Positions 48,477 through 59,419 of a DNA stretch of 64,000 bases are shown here, piece by piece. Source of the DNA: Inia geoffrensis (Eukaryota > Chordata > Mammalia > Artiodactyla > Iniidae); assembly GCA_036417435.1 (NCBI GenBank), contig CM070904.1, positions 63,620,408 through 63,684,407 of the forward strand. The letters run 5' to 3'. The translations under genes and the position numbers were made by a program. Within the stretch, counting starts at the first letter, position 1. The number at the start of each line of letters is the position of its first letter. The notes under the pieces are model-generated. The model worked only from the letters and a program-made list of their open reading frames with translations. It searched no databases and was not told where the DNA came from.

Positions 48477-51400
48477 GTACAAAGTATAAGAGCATCTTTT
48501 GCGCTTTTCTTAAGCCATTTATTTGTGGGAAAAAAAGGTGTAACTATAGTTTCCTCTGAGAGTTTTTTCTAGAAACTGAAGTGTAATCGACAAAACTACT
48601 GTTTCTTCTTGTTTGTGGAGGAGGGCAAAAAGTGCTTTAAAAATTATTCAGTCCTTTCCTCCTTCCTCTCAAATTTCTATGTTTTCTTTTAGGCATGCTC
48701 CTCATCTCTGACTACCCTGGTCTATATCACCATATAAATCCTTTCTTACAATTTTGGTGAAAAGTGATAAAGTATTAGGCTTTTCTCAAAGATTGCATTA
48801 GACTGTGGGATCCTGTATGTGAGTGTGATCGTACTTAAAAAGATCAAAGTTTTCAAGGCCTGCCTTATGCTTGACTGAGTAGGCCCTCAGAGTACATGTA
48901 AGTGCCATCATTAGGATACTACCTGCTGTATCTAATGTACTATAAGATTCAATCTTAGGCATAGTATACTTCACATACATAGAGTCTTAAGAATCATTGG
49001 TAGTAGCATCATGGTACTGTGGTTGAATCTGAATCAAAAGTACAAATTTAATTTGATTACCTGAACTTGTTTTTCATTCAGCTGTACATAAGAACTAACA
49101 ACTTTATCACAATACAAACTGAATTTTGTTGTTTATTATTTATCTCTATGTTATAGAGATAAGACTGTCCATGGGCAAATTGAAACAAGAATATTGTCTA
49201 CAGAACATTAGGTTCCTAGCAATTCCTCCAGGGGACCTTGTTTTCTTTCCTTCTCCCTCCATCAAATGTGATTCCTGTATATAGACAGCCTTTCACTCTG
49301 ATCCTGCTCCCATAGCAAAACATATCTATGTAGGGCCCCATTTCCTGTGTGACAGCTGCCCTTTATTTGATGCTATAATTATTTCAGATGCTGTTAATAT
49401 GCCTCCTCGTCCAAACACTGAATGCCTTAGCCAAGTTAAACTGATGAAAAGTTCAGGTGCTGTGGCAACTGGGTTTGTAGAATGTTTCTTCTATGGACCT
49501 TTGGCCTTAAAACGTAGCAGATTACATCACTCTGTGTTTTGATTGTGGTTAAGATATTCCAAAAACATGGAATAGTTTAGTCAGGAGAGGCCTCATTTTA
49601 TTAGAGCTCAGCTGACTGGAAGGGGATTCAGTGTTTGAGTGCCTCTTCCTGAATCTGTGGAAGAACAGATTTGAGACAGGTAGCTAGTTACCAATTCAGG
49701 TTATAGAGAGAAGTGTCTGTTCATCCTGTTGGAGGGCTACTGAGACTTCTGATACATACCAACTTTTATTTAAAAAGGGGAAGGATGAACTGGGCACATT
49801 AAGGTGGCCTCTGACTGTATGATTAAGGCTGCATTTTTCTATTTACACCCTGTAATCTATTCAGAGTTTCTGGGAATTTGGGATTCAGATTTAAGATGTG
49901 AAACTTACTAACCATGGAGGTATTACTTTAGTAGATTAAAATTCTTTTGCATCTTCCAAGCAGTGCATTCTTGTTCTACCACTTAGGAAGGTATCCGATG
50001 AACTCTGAGTAAATGATGGATATTTATGACAATGATAGTGCTTGTGTTTCAAAGGAAAGAAAAGGAAAATTCCCAGGAGTAGAGAAAAGCCATAATGGGG
50101 TTATATACCCTCACTTTGAAAACTGTGAAGGTTTAGGTGACCTCATTTCATACTGACATAGCAAAATGTGTCTACAGAACAATGGAGGAAAAATTAGGGG
50201 CACAGTAGAGTCACTGTATGAGGAGAGATTTAAAAGACTAGACTAGTTTGGAAAGGTGAAAAATAGAAGAAGATTGGTTAGACAAATAAAATAAAGAAAG
50301 CCATTCAAGGTTCCTAATTATCCTTTCTTAGGAGGACAAAAGGACACACCGTGTATGTAACAGTAACACATAGTAAAAATGTCAGAAAATAATTTTAGGA
50401 CTTTATACATAGCCCATGGAATAGAAACCTGAAAAGTAACAGGATGTACATAGGTTAGGAAATTTCTTGAAAGTACTATACTTGATAAAGCATCTGCCAG
50501 CACACTAAATTATTCCTGTTTTAAATGTATAGTAGACGTTTCTGTACAGCAGAAGTTGACTTGGATTCAGTAACATCTGACACAAAAAATTAATGTCACA
50601 TCCTCTAAGACTGTGTGATATACGCATCATGTAAAAACATGTACAATCTCTAAAGTTTATAACTAAATGAAAGGTAGAATTGTAGCACCTATTTTAGCAC
50701 ACTTTAAAAAGCCATTAGTCCTCACACTTAAGAGCAAGAACCATTTAACAAATGAATACTGTAGAGTTATATTACAGAATATAGGTCATCTTAAAATTCT
50801 CACAATTTCCCTGTAGCATTGACCTTTTCAGAGATAAGACAATTACTGGTCCTCCAAAGTTAAAACACATGTTGATTTCTCAAAAGCTCCAGTTGTGATG
50901 ATGTATTTGCTAGACGTTCAACCTAATTGAGATGGAATATCACAGTTCAGCTGCTACTTTTATTCCTGCAGCATTGGAATTAATAGTTTTTTTTTTTTTT
51001 TAATCCTAGATGATCTTTGATTCCTGGCAATCATTTTTTCTATTTAATGTAAATTTACATACACCTACTGTTTTTTTGACCCTATGTTCTTTCATTGTTT
51101 GTACTACTGTATTACCTTTTTCCTCTTCTACCTAATTCTACAATTTACATATCAGTGAGTTCTCTTTCTTACAATTCAGAAAGGTTTAATCAGATTTTAC
51201 TTTTCTCAACTTTCTCCTCTAAGGATTATAGAATCCTAAAAATTCACACTAACAACTGTGTGGGCACAATAGGTAACTAAATGAAGGAAACAGAGCAAAA
51301 TAACCACGATTCCAATTGCTCAAGGATCTCAAGCATAAGTCATTTTGAAACATCATAAAATATTTCAAAACCTGTAATAATAACCTGTGGAAAAATATGG

Positions 51401-51521
51401 AACTATTTTACATCGAAATCCCTACCTTCAGTAATTCCTTTGAGATGAGTGATTCTGTACTACTAAAATTATTTTTTATTTCTACCTTGAAACATTTGTG
51501 TTTTTTTCTCCTTAATTACAG
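48477..51521 (+). other. SLC4A10: SLC4A10 intron
   Basis: The intron runs from gtacaa to ccttaattacag. I could not assign any repeat family confidently. A T-run near 50989-51002 is the only simple repeat. The 49240-50300 block is less AT-rich and may be an old, diverged repeat. Confidence 0.75.
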
Positions 51522-51609
51522 ATTTTTGTTCATTCTTCTGGGACCCCTGGGAAAGGGGCAACAGTACCATGAGATTGGCAGATCAATTGCAACCCTAATG
51601 ACAGATGAG
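51522..51609 (+). CDS. SLC4A10: SLC4A10 coding exon, N-terminal domain (FLFILLGP segment)
   Basis: The exon completes the Arg codon and encodes [20 protein letters not shown] then SIATLMTDE. The hydrophobic FLFILLGP run is a buried strand of the soluble domain, not a membrane span. The acceptor is ccttaattacag|A behind a good pyrimidine tract. The donor GAG|gtattt is weak, with no G at +5. The length is 88 nt, leaving in phase 0. The first six intron bases, gtattt, match the first six bases of the next exon, so the donor position rests on joining in frame to [14 protein letters not shown]. Unspliced readthrough stays open for 62 codons to a stop at 51796-51798. Confidence 0.95.
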
Positions 51610-52698
51610 GTATTTATTCAAGTTCATTGGGAACATTTCCCTTTACTAGGTACACCTAACTTTTGGAGTTCTGTATTCCTGACAGTTTGCTGTGAATCAG
51701 ATTTCTCTGTATTGAATTCCCCTTCTTTTAAATGCTTGTACTATAAAATTTCCTTTGGAAAAATTTGTTCAAAAGGGGTAATAAATTCACACACATGAAC
51801 ATTTTAAAACCTCATACTCTAAAGAAAATTTGTTATTTAGTGACATTTAGAATGTATTTATTAATATTCCCCTTGTAGCATATGTGTTGCCAAAGTGATC
51901 ACCATTGTAAATATCACCGCAGGTCTTGTTTGGGGCAAAATAATTTTAAGGTCTCAAAAAAAAAAACAAAAACAATGTCAGTTTATCTGAATAGTATACA
52001 TGACACCAAAAGCCATGCAACGTCTATCAACTCTCTTTATAATTGACTAAATGTAGATGTTTTTAACCTGGGAGTCTTTTAACCATTAGAGAAGCTAAAG
52101 ATATCAAGAGGCCTGTGATCTCTGATACAGCTCACAAATTTCTCTATGTACAAAAATTTGTGTGTAGTTTTCTTGGAATGGAAAAAGCTTTCATCAGCTT
52201 GTCAAAGAGATATATGTCTCAAAAATGTAAGATCATAAAAATAAATGTAAAAAGTAGTATCATATAACTGGTTTCTTGTATTCTACAGCATGTTATGAAA
52301 ATCTATTTTTATTATTTTATTGTTTTTATTGTAAAAGAAGAGCATCTGCAAAAATCACAGACGGGACATAAATTCAAAAGTCAGTAGTAAATAACAAAGA
52401 GATTATACATTTCTAGAATATCATCCAAATAATTTAATAATTTATTTATTGAAATACATGGCTTCTGATAGGTGAAATCTTTGAAAAGAGCTAATTAGTA
52501 TTACATATAACTTTTCCTAGTTTTATGAAATCTGAAAATTTGAACTTGTGTTTGGGGTTCAATATAAATTCTTCTATTATATCTGTTCCAATTATGTTTA
52601 CTGGTTTTATATGAATTAGTTATTGATATTTACACATAGGAAACCAAAAGCTAGAAGAAAAACATTTTTTTCATCTGTTTCAGAAAGAACCAGCTTAA

Positions 52699-53156
52699 TG
52701 TGTGTATTAGTTTCCTATGCATAAAAAAATTACCACACACTGGGTAATTAAAACAAAAATAATTTATTTTTTCATATTTTGGGGGGCCAGAAGGCTGAAG
52801 TCAAAATGTCAGCAGGGCTACATTCTCTCTGGAGCCTCTGGGGGAATGTCTTTCCCTGTCTCTCCAGCTTCTGGCAGCTCCTGTCATTCCATGGCTTGTG
52901 GCAGCAAAATTCCAGTGTCTGCCTTTGTCTTCACATGGCCTTCTCCCCTGTGTTTCTGTGTGTCTTCTCCTTTTCTGTCTCTTATGTCTCTTATAAGGAC
53001 ACACGTCATTAGATGTAGGGCCCACCCTAATCCAGGATGAGCTCATCTTGAGATCCTTAATTACATCTGCGAAGACCCTTATTCCAAATAAGATCGCTTT
53101 CTGAAGTTCAGGTGGACACATATTTAGAGAAGACACTACTTAGCCTGCTATAAAGA
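52699..53156 (-). mobile_element. MaLR (MLT1-type) solo LTR, antisense
   Basis: The + strand reads tgtattagtttcctatgc, accacacactgggtaattaa, ttcacatggccttctcccct, gtagggcccaccctaatcca and atctgcgaagacccttattc. This is the order of an MLT1-class LTR read in reverse. No internal retroviral region is present and it is old and diverged. Confidence 0.75.
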
Positions 53157-54026
53157 GTAACACAATCTGTTGAGGAAATCTGGGAGAAGACAGGAGAGCG
53201 ACAAAAGGGCTTCATGATTTCCACCAACCTGTTCTCGTAGAACTCTCTATGAGAAGGCACTGACAGTATCTTTACTTTTAGTGTTTCCATATTGATTAAT
53301 ATTTTGCAATTTTTACAGTACTGAAAAATAAATGACACTGTGTCATAATTTAACTACTGTCACTTTCACGCACATATGTTTCATGGTATATTGTTTCCAC
53401 ACCTAAGACGTTAAGATATTACATTGAGATATCTCTGGGACGTCTTATGCGGTGAGAGGAGCATATTGTGCGTAAATACTCAAGTTATCTCTCTTCCTAA
53501 TACTTCCTTTCCCCAATTAGGAGTCAAGATTTTCTCAAAAGAAAAAAGTCAATTCCAAAGTTATTGACTAATCAAGTAGACATAGAACAACAGAGAAACA
53601 TGCATGGTTTTAAAATTTTATATTTAGAATGAGAGCAGAGAAAGGACTTCCATCTATTTCCTTGGTAAATGAGAACTACCTAATTTGAGAACAAGCATCA
53701 GCTCTTGAATGAAGGCTCAAACATGAATCCTTTAGACTTGAAAGTTTAGAGCTTAGCTTTGGGGCAATTTGTTTAACTCTCTGTGAGCAGTGGGCTAGAG
53801 AAGCAGAAACTCAGCCAGAAAGTTACTCCAAAAATGGGAGCTGTTAATTATAATAGGACATTTAAATTATGATAGTACATTCATTGAATATTTTTTTTAA
53901 ATGTTTAAATACTTTTAAAAGAGAAAAAAAGTTTTTATTGTTCAAAGCCCAGGTGGAGAAATTGTTCTGCTTATATAACTGCTTTGAAATACATTGAACA
54001 ATTATACTCATTAAGAATAAGATTCA

Positions 54027-54243
54027 GGGCTTCCCTGGTGGCGCAGTGGTTGAGACTCCGCCTGCCGATACAGGGGACACAGGTTCGTGCCCCGGTCCGG
54101 GAAGATCCCACATGCCGCGGAGCGGCTGGGCCCCGTGAGCCATGGCCGCTGAGCCTGCGCGTCCGGAGCCTGTGCCCTGCAGCGGGAGAGGCCACAACTG
54201 TGAGAGGCCCGCGAACCGCAAAAAAAAAAAAAACAAAAAAGCA
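54027..54243 (+). mobile_element. CHR-type SINE
   Basis: The head gggcttccctggtggcgcag is followed by a full body and an A-tail with a single C. The target-site duplication aagaataagattca lies at 54013-54026 and 54244-54257. Confidence 0.96.
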
Positions 54244-54299
54244 AAGAATAAGATTCAATATGTTGATTCTTAACAGTTTACTTCAGTTAAGAAAATGGT

Positions 54300-54545
54300 G
54301 AATTGTATTGCCCTATTAAGCTGTAAATTCCATGAGAGCAGTTACCACTTAATATTCATTTTTGTTCCCTGATTTTGTCAGGTGCTCAAATAAATATTTG
54401 TTGACTAAGATCTGTTTGTTCTTTTTCTCTCTGTACCAGGAACTTCTTGTAGGTAGATTGTCTTTTCCTTTTGTATCTTCAAACTTAACGTAGTGTCTGG
54501 CCCTCAGTCAGGGTTCAGTAAATTTTTTTTTAAACGAATTAATGA
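54300..54545 (+). mobile_element. L2 3'-end remnants
   Basis: agctgtaaattccatgagag through ctcaaataaatatttgttga is a typical L2 3' terminus. A second partial copy follows with gtgtctggccctcagtcag and ggttcagtaaat. Confidence 0.7.
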
Positions 54546-54913
54546 CTGAATGTTCTAGTCATCCTAGCAACACCTTATCTTGAGTCAGTGTAATCTATTT
54601 TCTTCCTTCCTGTTGAGCATTACTAGAAATAAATCATATGATTTTGTTTATTGGTGCTACTACCAATTTATTATCCTTTTATATAGTCTTAAAAATTATT
54701 AAGCATTCCAAAGAGCTTTTGTTTATATAGATAAGTATGCTGATATTTATCATAAGAGAACTGAAAACTGAGAATTTTAAAATGTGTATTTGTGAATTTA
54801 TTTTAAAATAATAGTAAAGTCATTGTATATTAACATAAATAACATAGTTTTATAAAAACAAAAGCCAAAGCAAAATCAAGGGATTATTTTTCTTTTTCTT
54901 GTTTTGGATTTTT

Positions 54914-55120
54914 TTTTTTTTTTTTTTCATTACATGGGCCTCTCACTGTTGTGGCCTCTCCCGTTGCGCGGAGCACAGGCTCCGGACGCGCAGGCTCAGT
55001 GGCCATGGCTCACGGGCCCAGCCGCTCCGCGGCATGTGGGATCTTCCCGGACCGGGGCACGAACCTGTGTCCCCTGCATCAGCAGGCGGACTCTCAACCA
55101 CTGCGCCACCAGGGAAGCCC
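54914..55120 (-). mobile_element. CHR-type SINE, reverse orientation
   Basis: Poly-T is followed by gggcctctcactgttgtggc and on to ccaccagggaagccc. The direct repeat ttgttttggattttt lies at 54899-54913 and 55121-55135. It is inverted relative to the copy at 54027, about 670 nt away. Confidence 0.96.
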
Positions 55121-55404
55121 TTGTTTTGGATTTTTGCACCAACAATTTTCTCTATCATCTAGCTCTTAAGTCAACACTGACTTGTTCTGTACAATTAGCA
55201 AACATGCCCAACATAGAGTAGCTACTTAAGAAATACATATGAAATAAAAGTCTAGGTTTTTCCCATCCTTAAGATTTCTTACTCCTTAACATAGCATGTA
55301 CCACTGAAATGTTGAATGAATCTGAATCTCAACAGTTTTGAAAGACTGATCTCTACTTGGTCCTGAATATCATAACTTCATTTATCTCAGTGTGTTACAG
55401 TATG

Positions 55405-55535
55405 ATTTTTGTCACTACCACTCTACTGAAACTGCTTTCTGTAAGGTCACCATTTATGAAATATACTATCCTGTGTTCAGTACTCATGTCACTTGATCTC
55501 TTACTGGCATTTGACATTATTGAACACCTCTTTTT
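55405..55535 (+). mobile_element. L2 LINE reverse-transcriptase remnant
   Basis: ctactgaaactgctttctgt, aaggtcaccatttatgaaat and gcatttgacattattgaaca match the L2 coding order leading to the AFDTVDH segment. It is diverged. Confidence 0.65.
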
Positions 55536-56216
55536 TTTTTCCCTTGAAGAGCAGCAAAAATTATGTGCTTTGTTTTGACACTAAACCTTTGAGGTTTGTA
55601 TTATTGCTGACCCTGAGGTAATAAATATATCCTTCTATATTCTGTCCAAAGAGTTTAATACTTTAACTCTCATATTTAAGTTTTTAATACGTAGAATTGC
55701 TTTTTGTGTGGGATGTGGGTAAAGATCTAATTTCACTTTTATATAATTACTTGGCTTATTATCATTTATTGATTAGTCCATCATTTATTCAATGGTTAGC
55801 ATTAGTTTATGCCACGGTATAAATATTGTTAAAATTTCTAATATATTCTATAAATTTTTATCTCTATTTTAAAGCAAGGGCTTCTTTCAGGAGGTTTGAT
55901 TTACACGTATTTAAACAATGTTTGCCAAACTTGAATCATTAATTCTAGTTTAATGAGCTTCCGTCCATCCTCCTTTCCCTTCTCTTACTCTTGCCACCAG
56001 AAATTTCAACATTCACCTAGCATTCTAAGAAAAAATAAGTGTGTGCAATCCTAGAATAAACTAAGCTATAATATTTTACACTAAAAACTTCTTTAGTTAG
56101 AGCTTCTTACTCAAATTGTTATAGTCACATGTGAGATAACTGGGAAATGAAAACAAAGAACACATTAAGATTTTATAATTGTTTTTTATCTATAAATGAT
56201 TATTTTCGTTCTTTAG

Positions 56217-56363
56217 GTATTTCATGATGTTGCTTACAAAGCTAAAGATCGTAACGACTTGGTATCAGGAATTGATGAATTTCTGGATCAGGTTACTGTT
56301 CTCCCTCCTGGAGAATGGGATCCAAGCATTCGAATAGAACCTCCCAAAAATGTTCCTTCCCAG
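56217..56363 (+). CDS. SLC4A10: SLC4A10 coding exon, end of the folded N-terminal domain (last exon in window)
   Basis: The exon encodes [40 protein letters not shown] and EPPKNVPSQ, exactly 49 codons in phase 0. The [17 protein letters not shown] motif marks the end of the band-3-type cytosolic domain in this family. Upstream is cgttctttag|GTA and downstream CCCAG|gtatgt, a good donor. The next exons, expected to encode the basic linker and then the transmembrane bicarbonate-transport domain, are not in the remaining 7.6 kb. No candidate with matching reading frame and splice sites was seen there. Confidence 0.96.
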
Positions 56364-56582
56364 GTATGTATATACGAAAATACTCTTAAGACTACCATCA
56401 TTTTGTTGTGTTTTAAATATATGTACTAAAATAGTATAACCAATCCAAAGATTCAGATGATTTAAATTATAACTTCCATGATACTGTGGCTTATGATATG
56501 AAACATGTATCTGGTCTTTGTCCCTATTTCTGACACAGAGCTCCTGAAATGCTTGGAGTTTTCTAAGTAACAAAGATGTCTT

Positions 56583-57130
56583 TTGTTATGTTAATGAGGT
56601 TACTCCCTGGAGGTTACCTCCAGGGAGGTGAGAGGGGCTAGAGTTTGAGTTCAATCACCAATGGCCATTGGTTTAATCAGTCATGTCTGTGTAATGAAGC
56701 CTCCACAAAACCCCAAAGGGACAGGGTTCAGAAAGCTTCGGGGTTGGTGAACGCATAGAGATTGGGAAGATTGGTGTGCCTGGAGAGGGTATGGAAGTTC
56801 CTTGACATTTCCCCATGCCTTGTCCTATGCACCTCTTCCATCTGGCTGTTCCTGAGTTATATCCTTTTATAATAAAACTGGTGATCAAGTAAATAAAATG
56901 TTTCTCTGACTTCTATGAGCCACTCTAGCAAATTAGGTGAACCTGAGAAGGGGTTCATGGGAACCCTCAGATTTATAGCCAGTTGATTGGAAGCACCAGC
57001 AACAACCTGAAATGGGGTCTGATTGGTGGGCAGCCTTGCAGGACTGAGCCCTCGACCTGTGGAATCTGATGCTATCTCTCGGTAAATAGTGTCAGAAATG
57101 AGTTAAATTTCCCACCACATTTGAATTGGT
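56583..57130 (+). mobile_element. Endogenous-retrovirus LTR, sense
   Basis: It includes aatcaccaatggccattgg, gtaatgaagcctccacaaaa, cttccatctggctgttcctg, a polyadenylation signal AATAAA within ttataataaaactggtg (about 56869-56885) and gagccactctagcaaattag. These are features of a mammalian ERV LTR with U3, R and U5 in order. No retroviral coding region adjoins it. The subfamily is not assigned. A perfect hairpin (56603-56627) lies at its 5' end. Confidence 0.7.
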
Positions 57131-58161
57131 ACCAGAACCTAATAAATCTCTAAAAAAGGCAGGGATATGAAGTTGTAAAATCTTCCTTCTTCCTATTCAA
57201 CACAGATTTGGTGTATTGATGATATTCTACTAAATGACAGTCCCATATACCTAGAAAGATTTTAGACCCACCTTAAAACATACTATACTGGAGGAAAATT
57301 GAAATTTTAATAGAAATAGAAAATATGCTTGAGAAAAAGCTCATTACTGGCTTTCCATATTCTGATACATCACTTTGAAATTGACAAGTGTTAGGAAAAT
57401 TCAAAGGCATGGTTTAGTCATATTGCATGGAAAATTCCCTGTTTCTGCTAATCACATTTATGATTTGAAGAATTTTTAAAATAATTCTTTTGTTTCTATT
57501 ACTTTTGTGTGGACATATGGTGTGAAAACTGTAAAAATTCTCCCTATAAAAATCTAGTGTGCATTTTACTTGTTATACAATGCAGAAAGTTAGAAATAAA
57601 GACCATTGCTCTTGTTTGGGGTGAGATTCTTATTGCAGGCATGTCTTTGTTGAGAGTGGTGGCCAAATGTCTTAAGCCCACTCATATTGCCATCTCTATT
57701 CCTATTGAATCCGCCTCCTCCAACTCTCTCTGCTGTCATCTACCCAAGCCTTGCCTTTGGCTCTTGTCCCTGTGGAGTTCAGCTGCCTTAGTTGAAGTAA
57801 CAGATGGCCTAATTGACCCAGCTCTAGACATAGAAGCTTTTCTGGTTAGCCAGAGGTGGGTAAATGAGCAGGTGTACTACTTAACCATTTCAGTTGATCT
57901 ACTACTAAAATAAAGTAAGTTGCTTAAAGAGTAATTTTAAGGGTTTAGATGGTCTTATTTTTGTACTTGCATATACCTTTGAACTTACAGTATTAGCAAA
58001 GGCAGTATAATGCTTCTTGAAGTAATAAGAAAGAATATCTTTAATTGATGTAATTCTGAAAAATTTAGTGAAAATACTAATATGTTGAATATGAGACCTT
58101 AAAAGTCACTTGTTAACACCAATTTGCTTTTCAAACATTAAAACTAAAGTCAAGCATTTTT

Positions 58162-58493
58162 TAAAAAATTTATTTATTTAATTTTTAGCTGCATTGGGTT
58201 TTCATTGCTGCGTGCGGGCTTTCTCTAGTGGCGGCGAGCAGGGGCTACTCTTCGTTGCGGTGCGCTGGCTTCTCATTGCGGTGGCTTCTCTTGTTGCAGA
58301 GCATGGGCTCTAGACACATGGACTTCAGTAGCTGTGGCACATGGGCTCAGTAGTTATGGCTCGCAGGCTCAGTAGTTGTGGCCCACGGGCTTAGTTGCTC
58401 CGCAGCATGTGGGATCTTCCCAAACCAGGGCTTGAACCCCTGTCCCCTGCATTAGCAGGCAGATTCTTTACCACTGCACCACTACGGAAGCCC
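58162..58493 (-). mobile_element. Long CHR-type SINE variant, reverse orientation
   Basis: It begins with (ATTT)n-like sequence and gctgcattgggttttcattg, has ggctcagtagttatggctcg units and ends ccactacggaagccc. The target-site duplication taaagtcaagcattttt lies at 58145-58161 and 58494-58510. Confidence 0.94.
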
Positions 58494-58629
58494 TAAAGTC
58501 AAGCATTTTTGAAAGCACCTTCCCTTTGAGAAATGATGTTTCTGAGGCAAGTGGAGGCATGGGAGCTTTGTATTTTCAAAATTAATTTTATGGGACATTA
58601 AAACCAGGATTAATTGTTGGATTCTGGGT

Positions 58630-58750
58630 ATTGAGAGGCAGTAGTAGAAAGAACATTGAATTAAGAATCAAGGCACCTGGGTTCTGCTATTATCTATTTG
58701 TATGATCTTAAACAGATGCCATAACCTTTCTGTACTGGTGTTCTATATCA
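58630..58750 (+). mobile_element. MIR SINE remnant, sense
   Basis: gagaggcagtagtagaaaga, aggcacctgggttctgctat and ttgtatgatcttaaacagat fit the MIR 5' to core order. Confidence 0.65.
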
Positions 58751-58751
58751 G

Positions 58752-58940
58752 TGTGTCCAACAGAACTTTCTGCAATGATAGAAATGTTCTATATCTATGC
58801 TATCTAATAAGCCAAGCCACTACTGAGCACTAGAAATTTGGCTACTGCAACTGAGGAACTGAATTTTTAATTTTAATTAACTTAAATTTAAATAGCCATG
58901 TGTAGTTACTATAATGTTACACAACACAATTTTATATAAT
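58752..58940. mobile_element. hAT-like non-autonomous DNA transposon remnant
   Basis: ctgcaatgatagaaatgttc, tatgctatctaataagccaa, aactgaggaactgaattttt and aaatagccatgtgtagttac follow a known mammalian hAT-Charlie-type element. Its subfamily is not assigned. Confidence 0.5.
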
Positions 58941-59419
58941 GAGTTTGAATTAGATACACTCTGTGTTTCTTTACAACATTAGTATTTTTTAAATGTGTGT
59001 TGGAATTGAATAATAGATACTATGAAACTATGTTTTCTTTGATTAAAATGAATTGAAATAAATTAAGCACTCTGACTTCCTATTCATTCAAATAATATTT
59101 TCCTCCATGGGATAATCTCCATGGTTTTTATTCTTCCAGAATGTGCAAATCACAGTATTTTTTAATACTTTTTACTTTCAGTTAAGAGAAGAATAAACAG
59201 TCACCTCAAGGGATACCCTTGAAAATACTGTTAGAACATTGTGTCAGTCATTATAATCACTCCCTTGTGTATACGCTCAACTTCCTTGCTTTTCTCTTAC
59301 GCCATTTACTTGCTTGTCAAAACCACGACACTGTGTGAATATACCTCCATTGATGCAGCTGAGAGTGGCTGAAGGAAAACATACAATTACATTGACTAAT
59401 CTCATATAATTCATGACCA

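Larger units (their letters stand above)
51610..56216 (+). other. SLC4A10: SLC4A10 intron
   Basis: The intron runs from gtattt to cgttctttag. It carries an antisense MaLR-type LTR at 52699, two CHR SINEs in opposite orientation (54027 and 54909), L2 3'-end remnants at 54300-54545 and an L2 coding remnant near 55405. The stretch 53160-54012 shows nothing I can name. Confidence 0.78.

Noticed and set aside
51397..51798. 133-codon frame treated as a separate gene
   Set aside because: It is the 88-nt SLC4A10 exon plus flanking intron read through on both sides, not an independent gene.
15007..56363. Assignment to SLC4A7 or SLC4A8 instead of SLC4A10
   Set aside because: The HANTLEEIA segment, the QHHHQNQKKLTNRIPIV segment and the GLGGQQKGH cassette fit SLC4A10. 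The paralogues differ there as I remember them.
57509..57913. 134-codon open reading frame in the last intron
   Set aside because: It has no recognisable domain, no clear exon borders and no relation to the SLC4 family. It lies between repeats and is most simply a chance frame.
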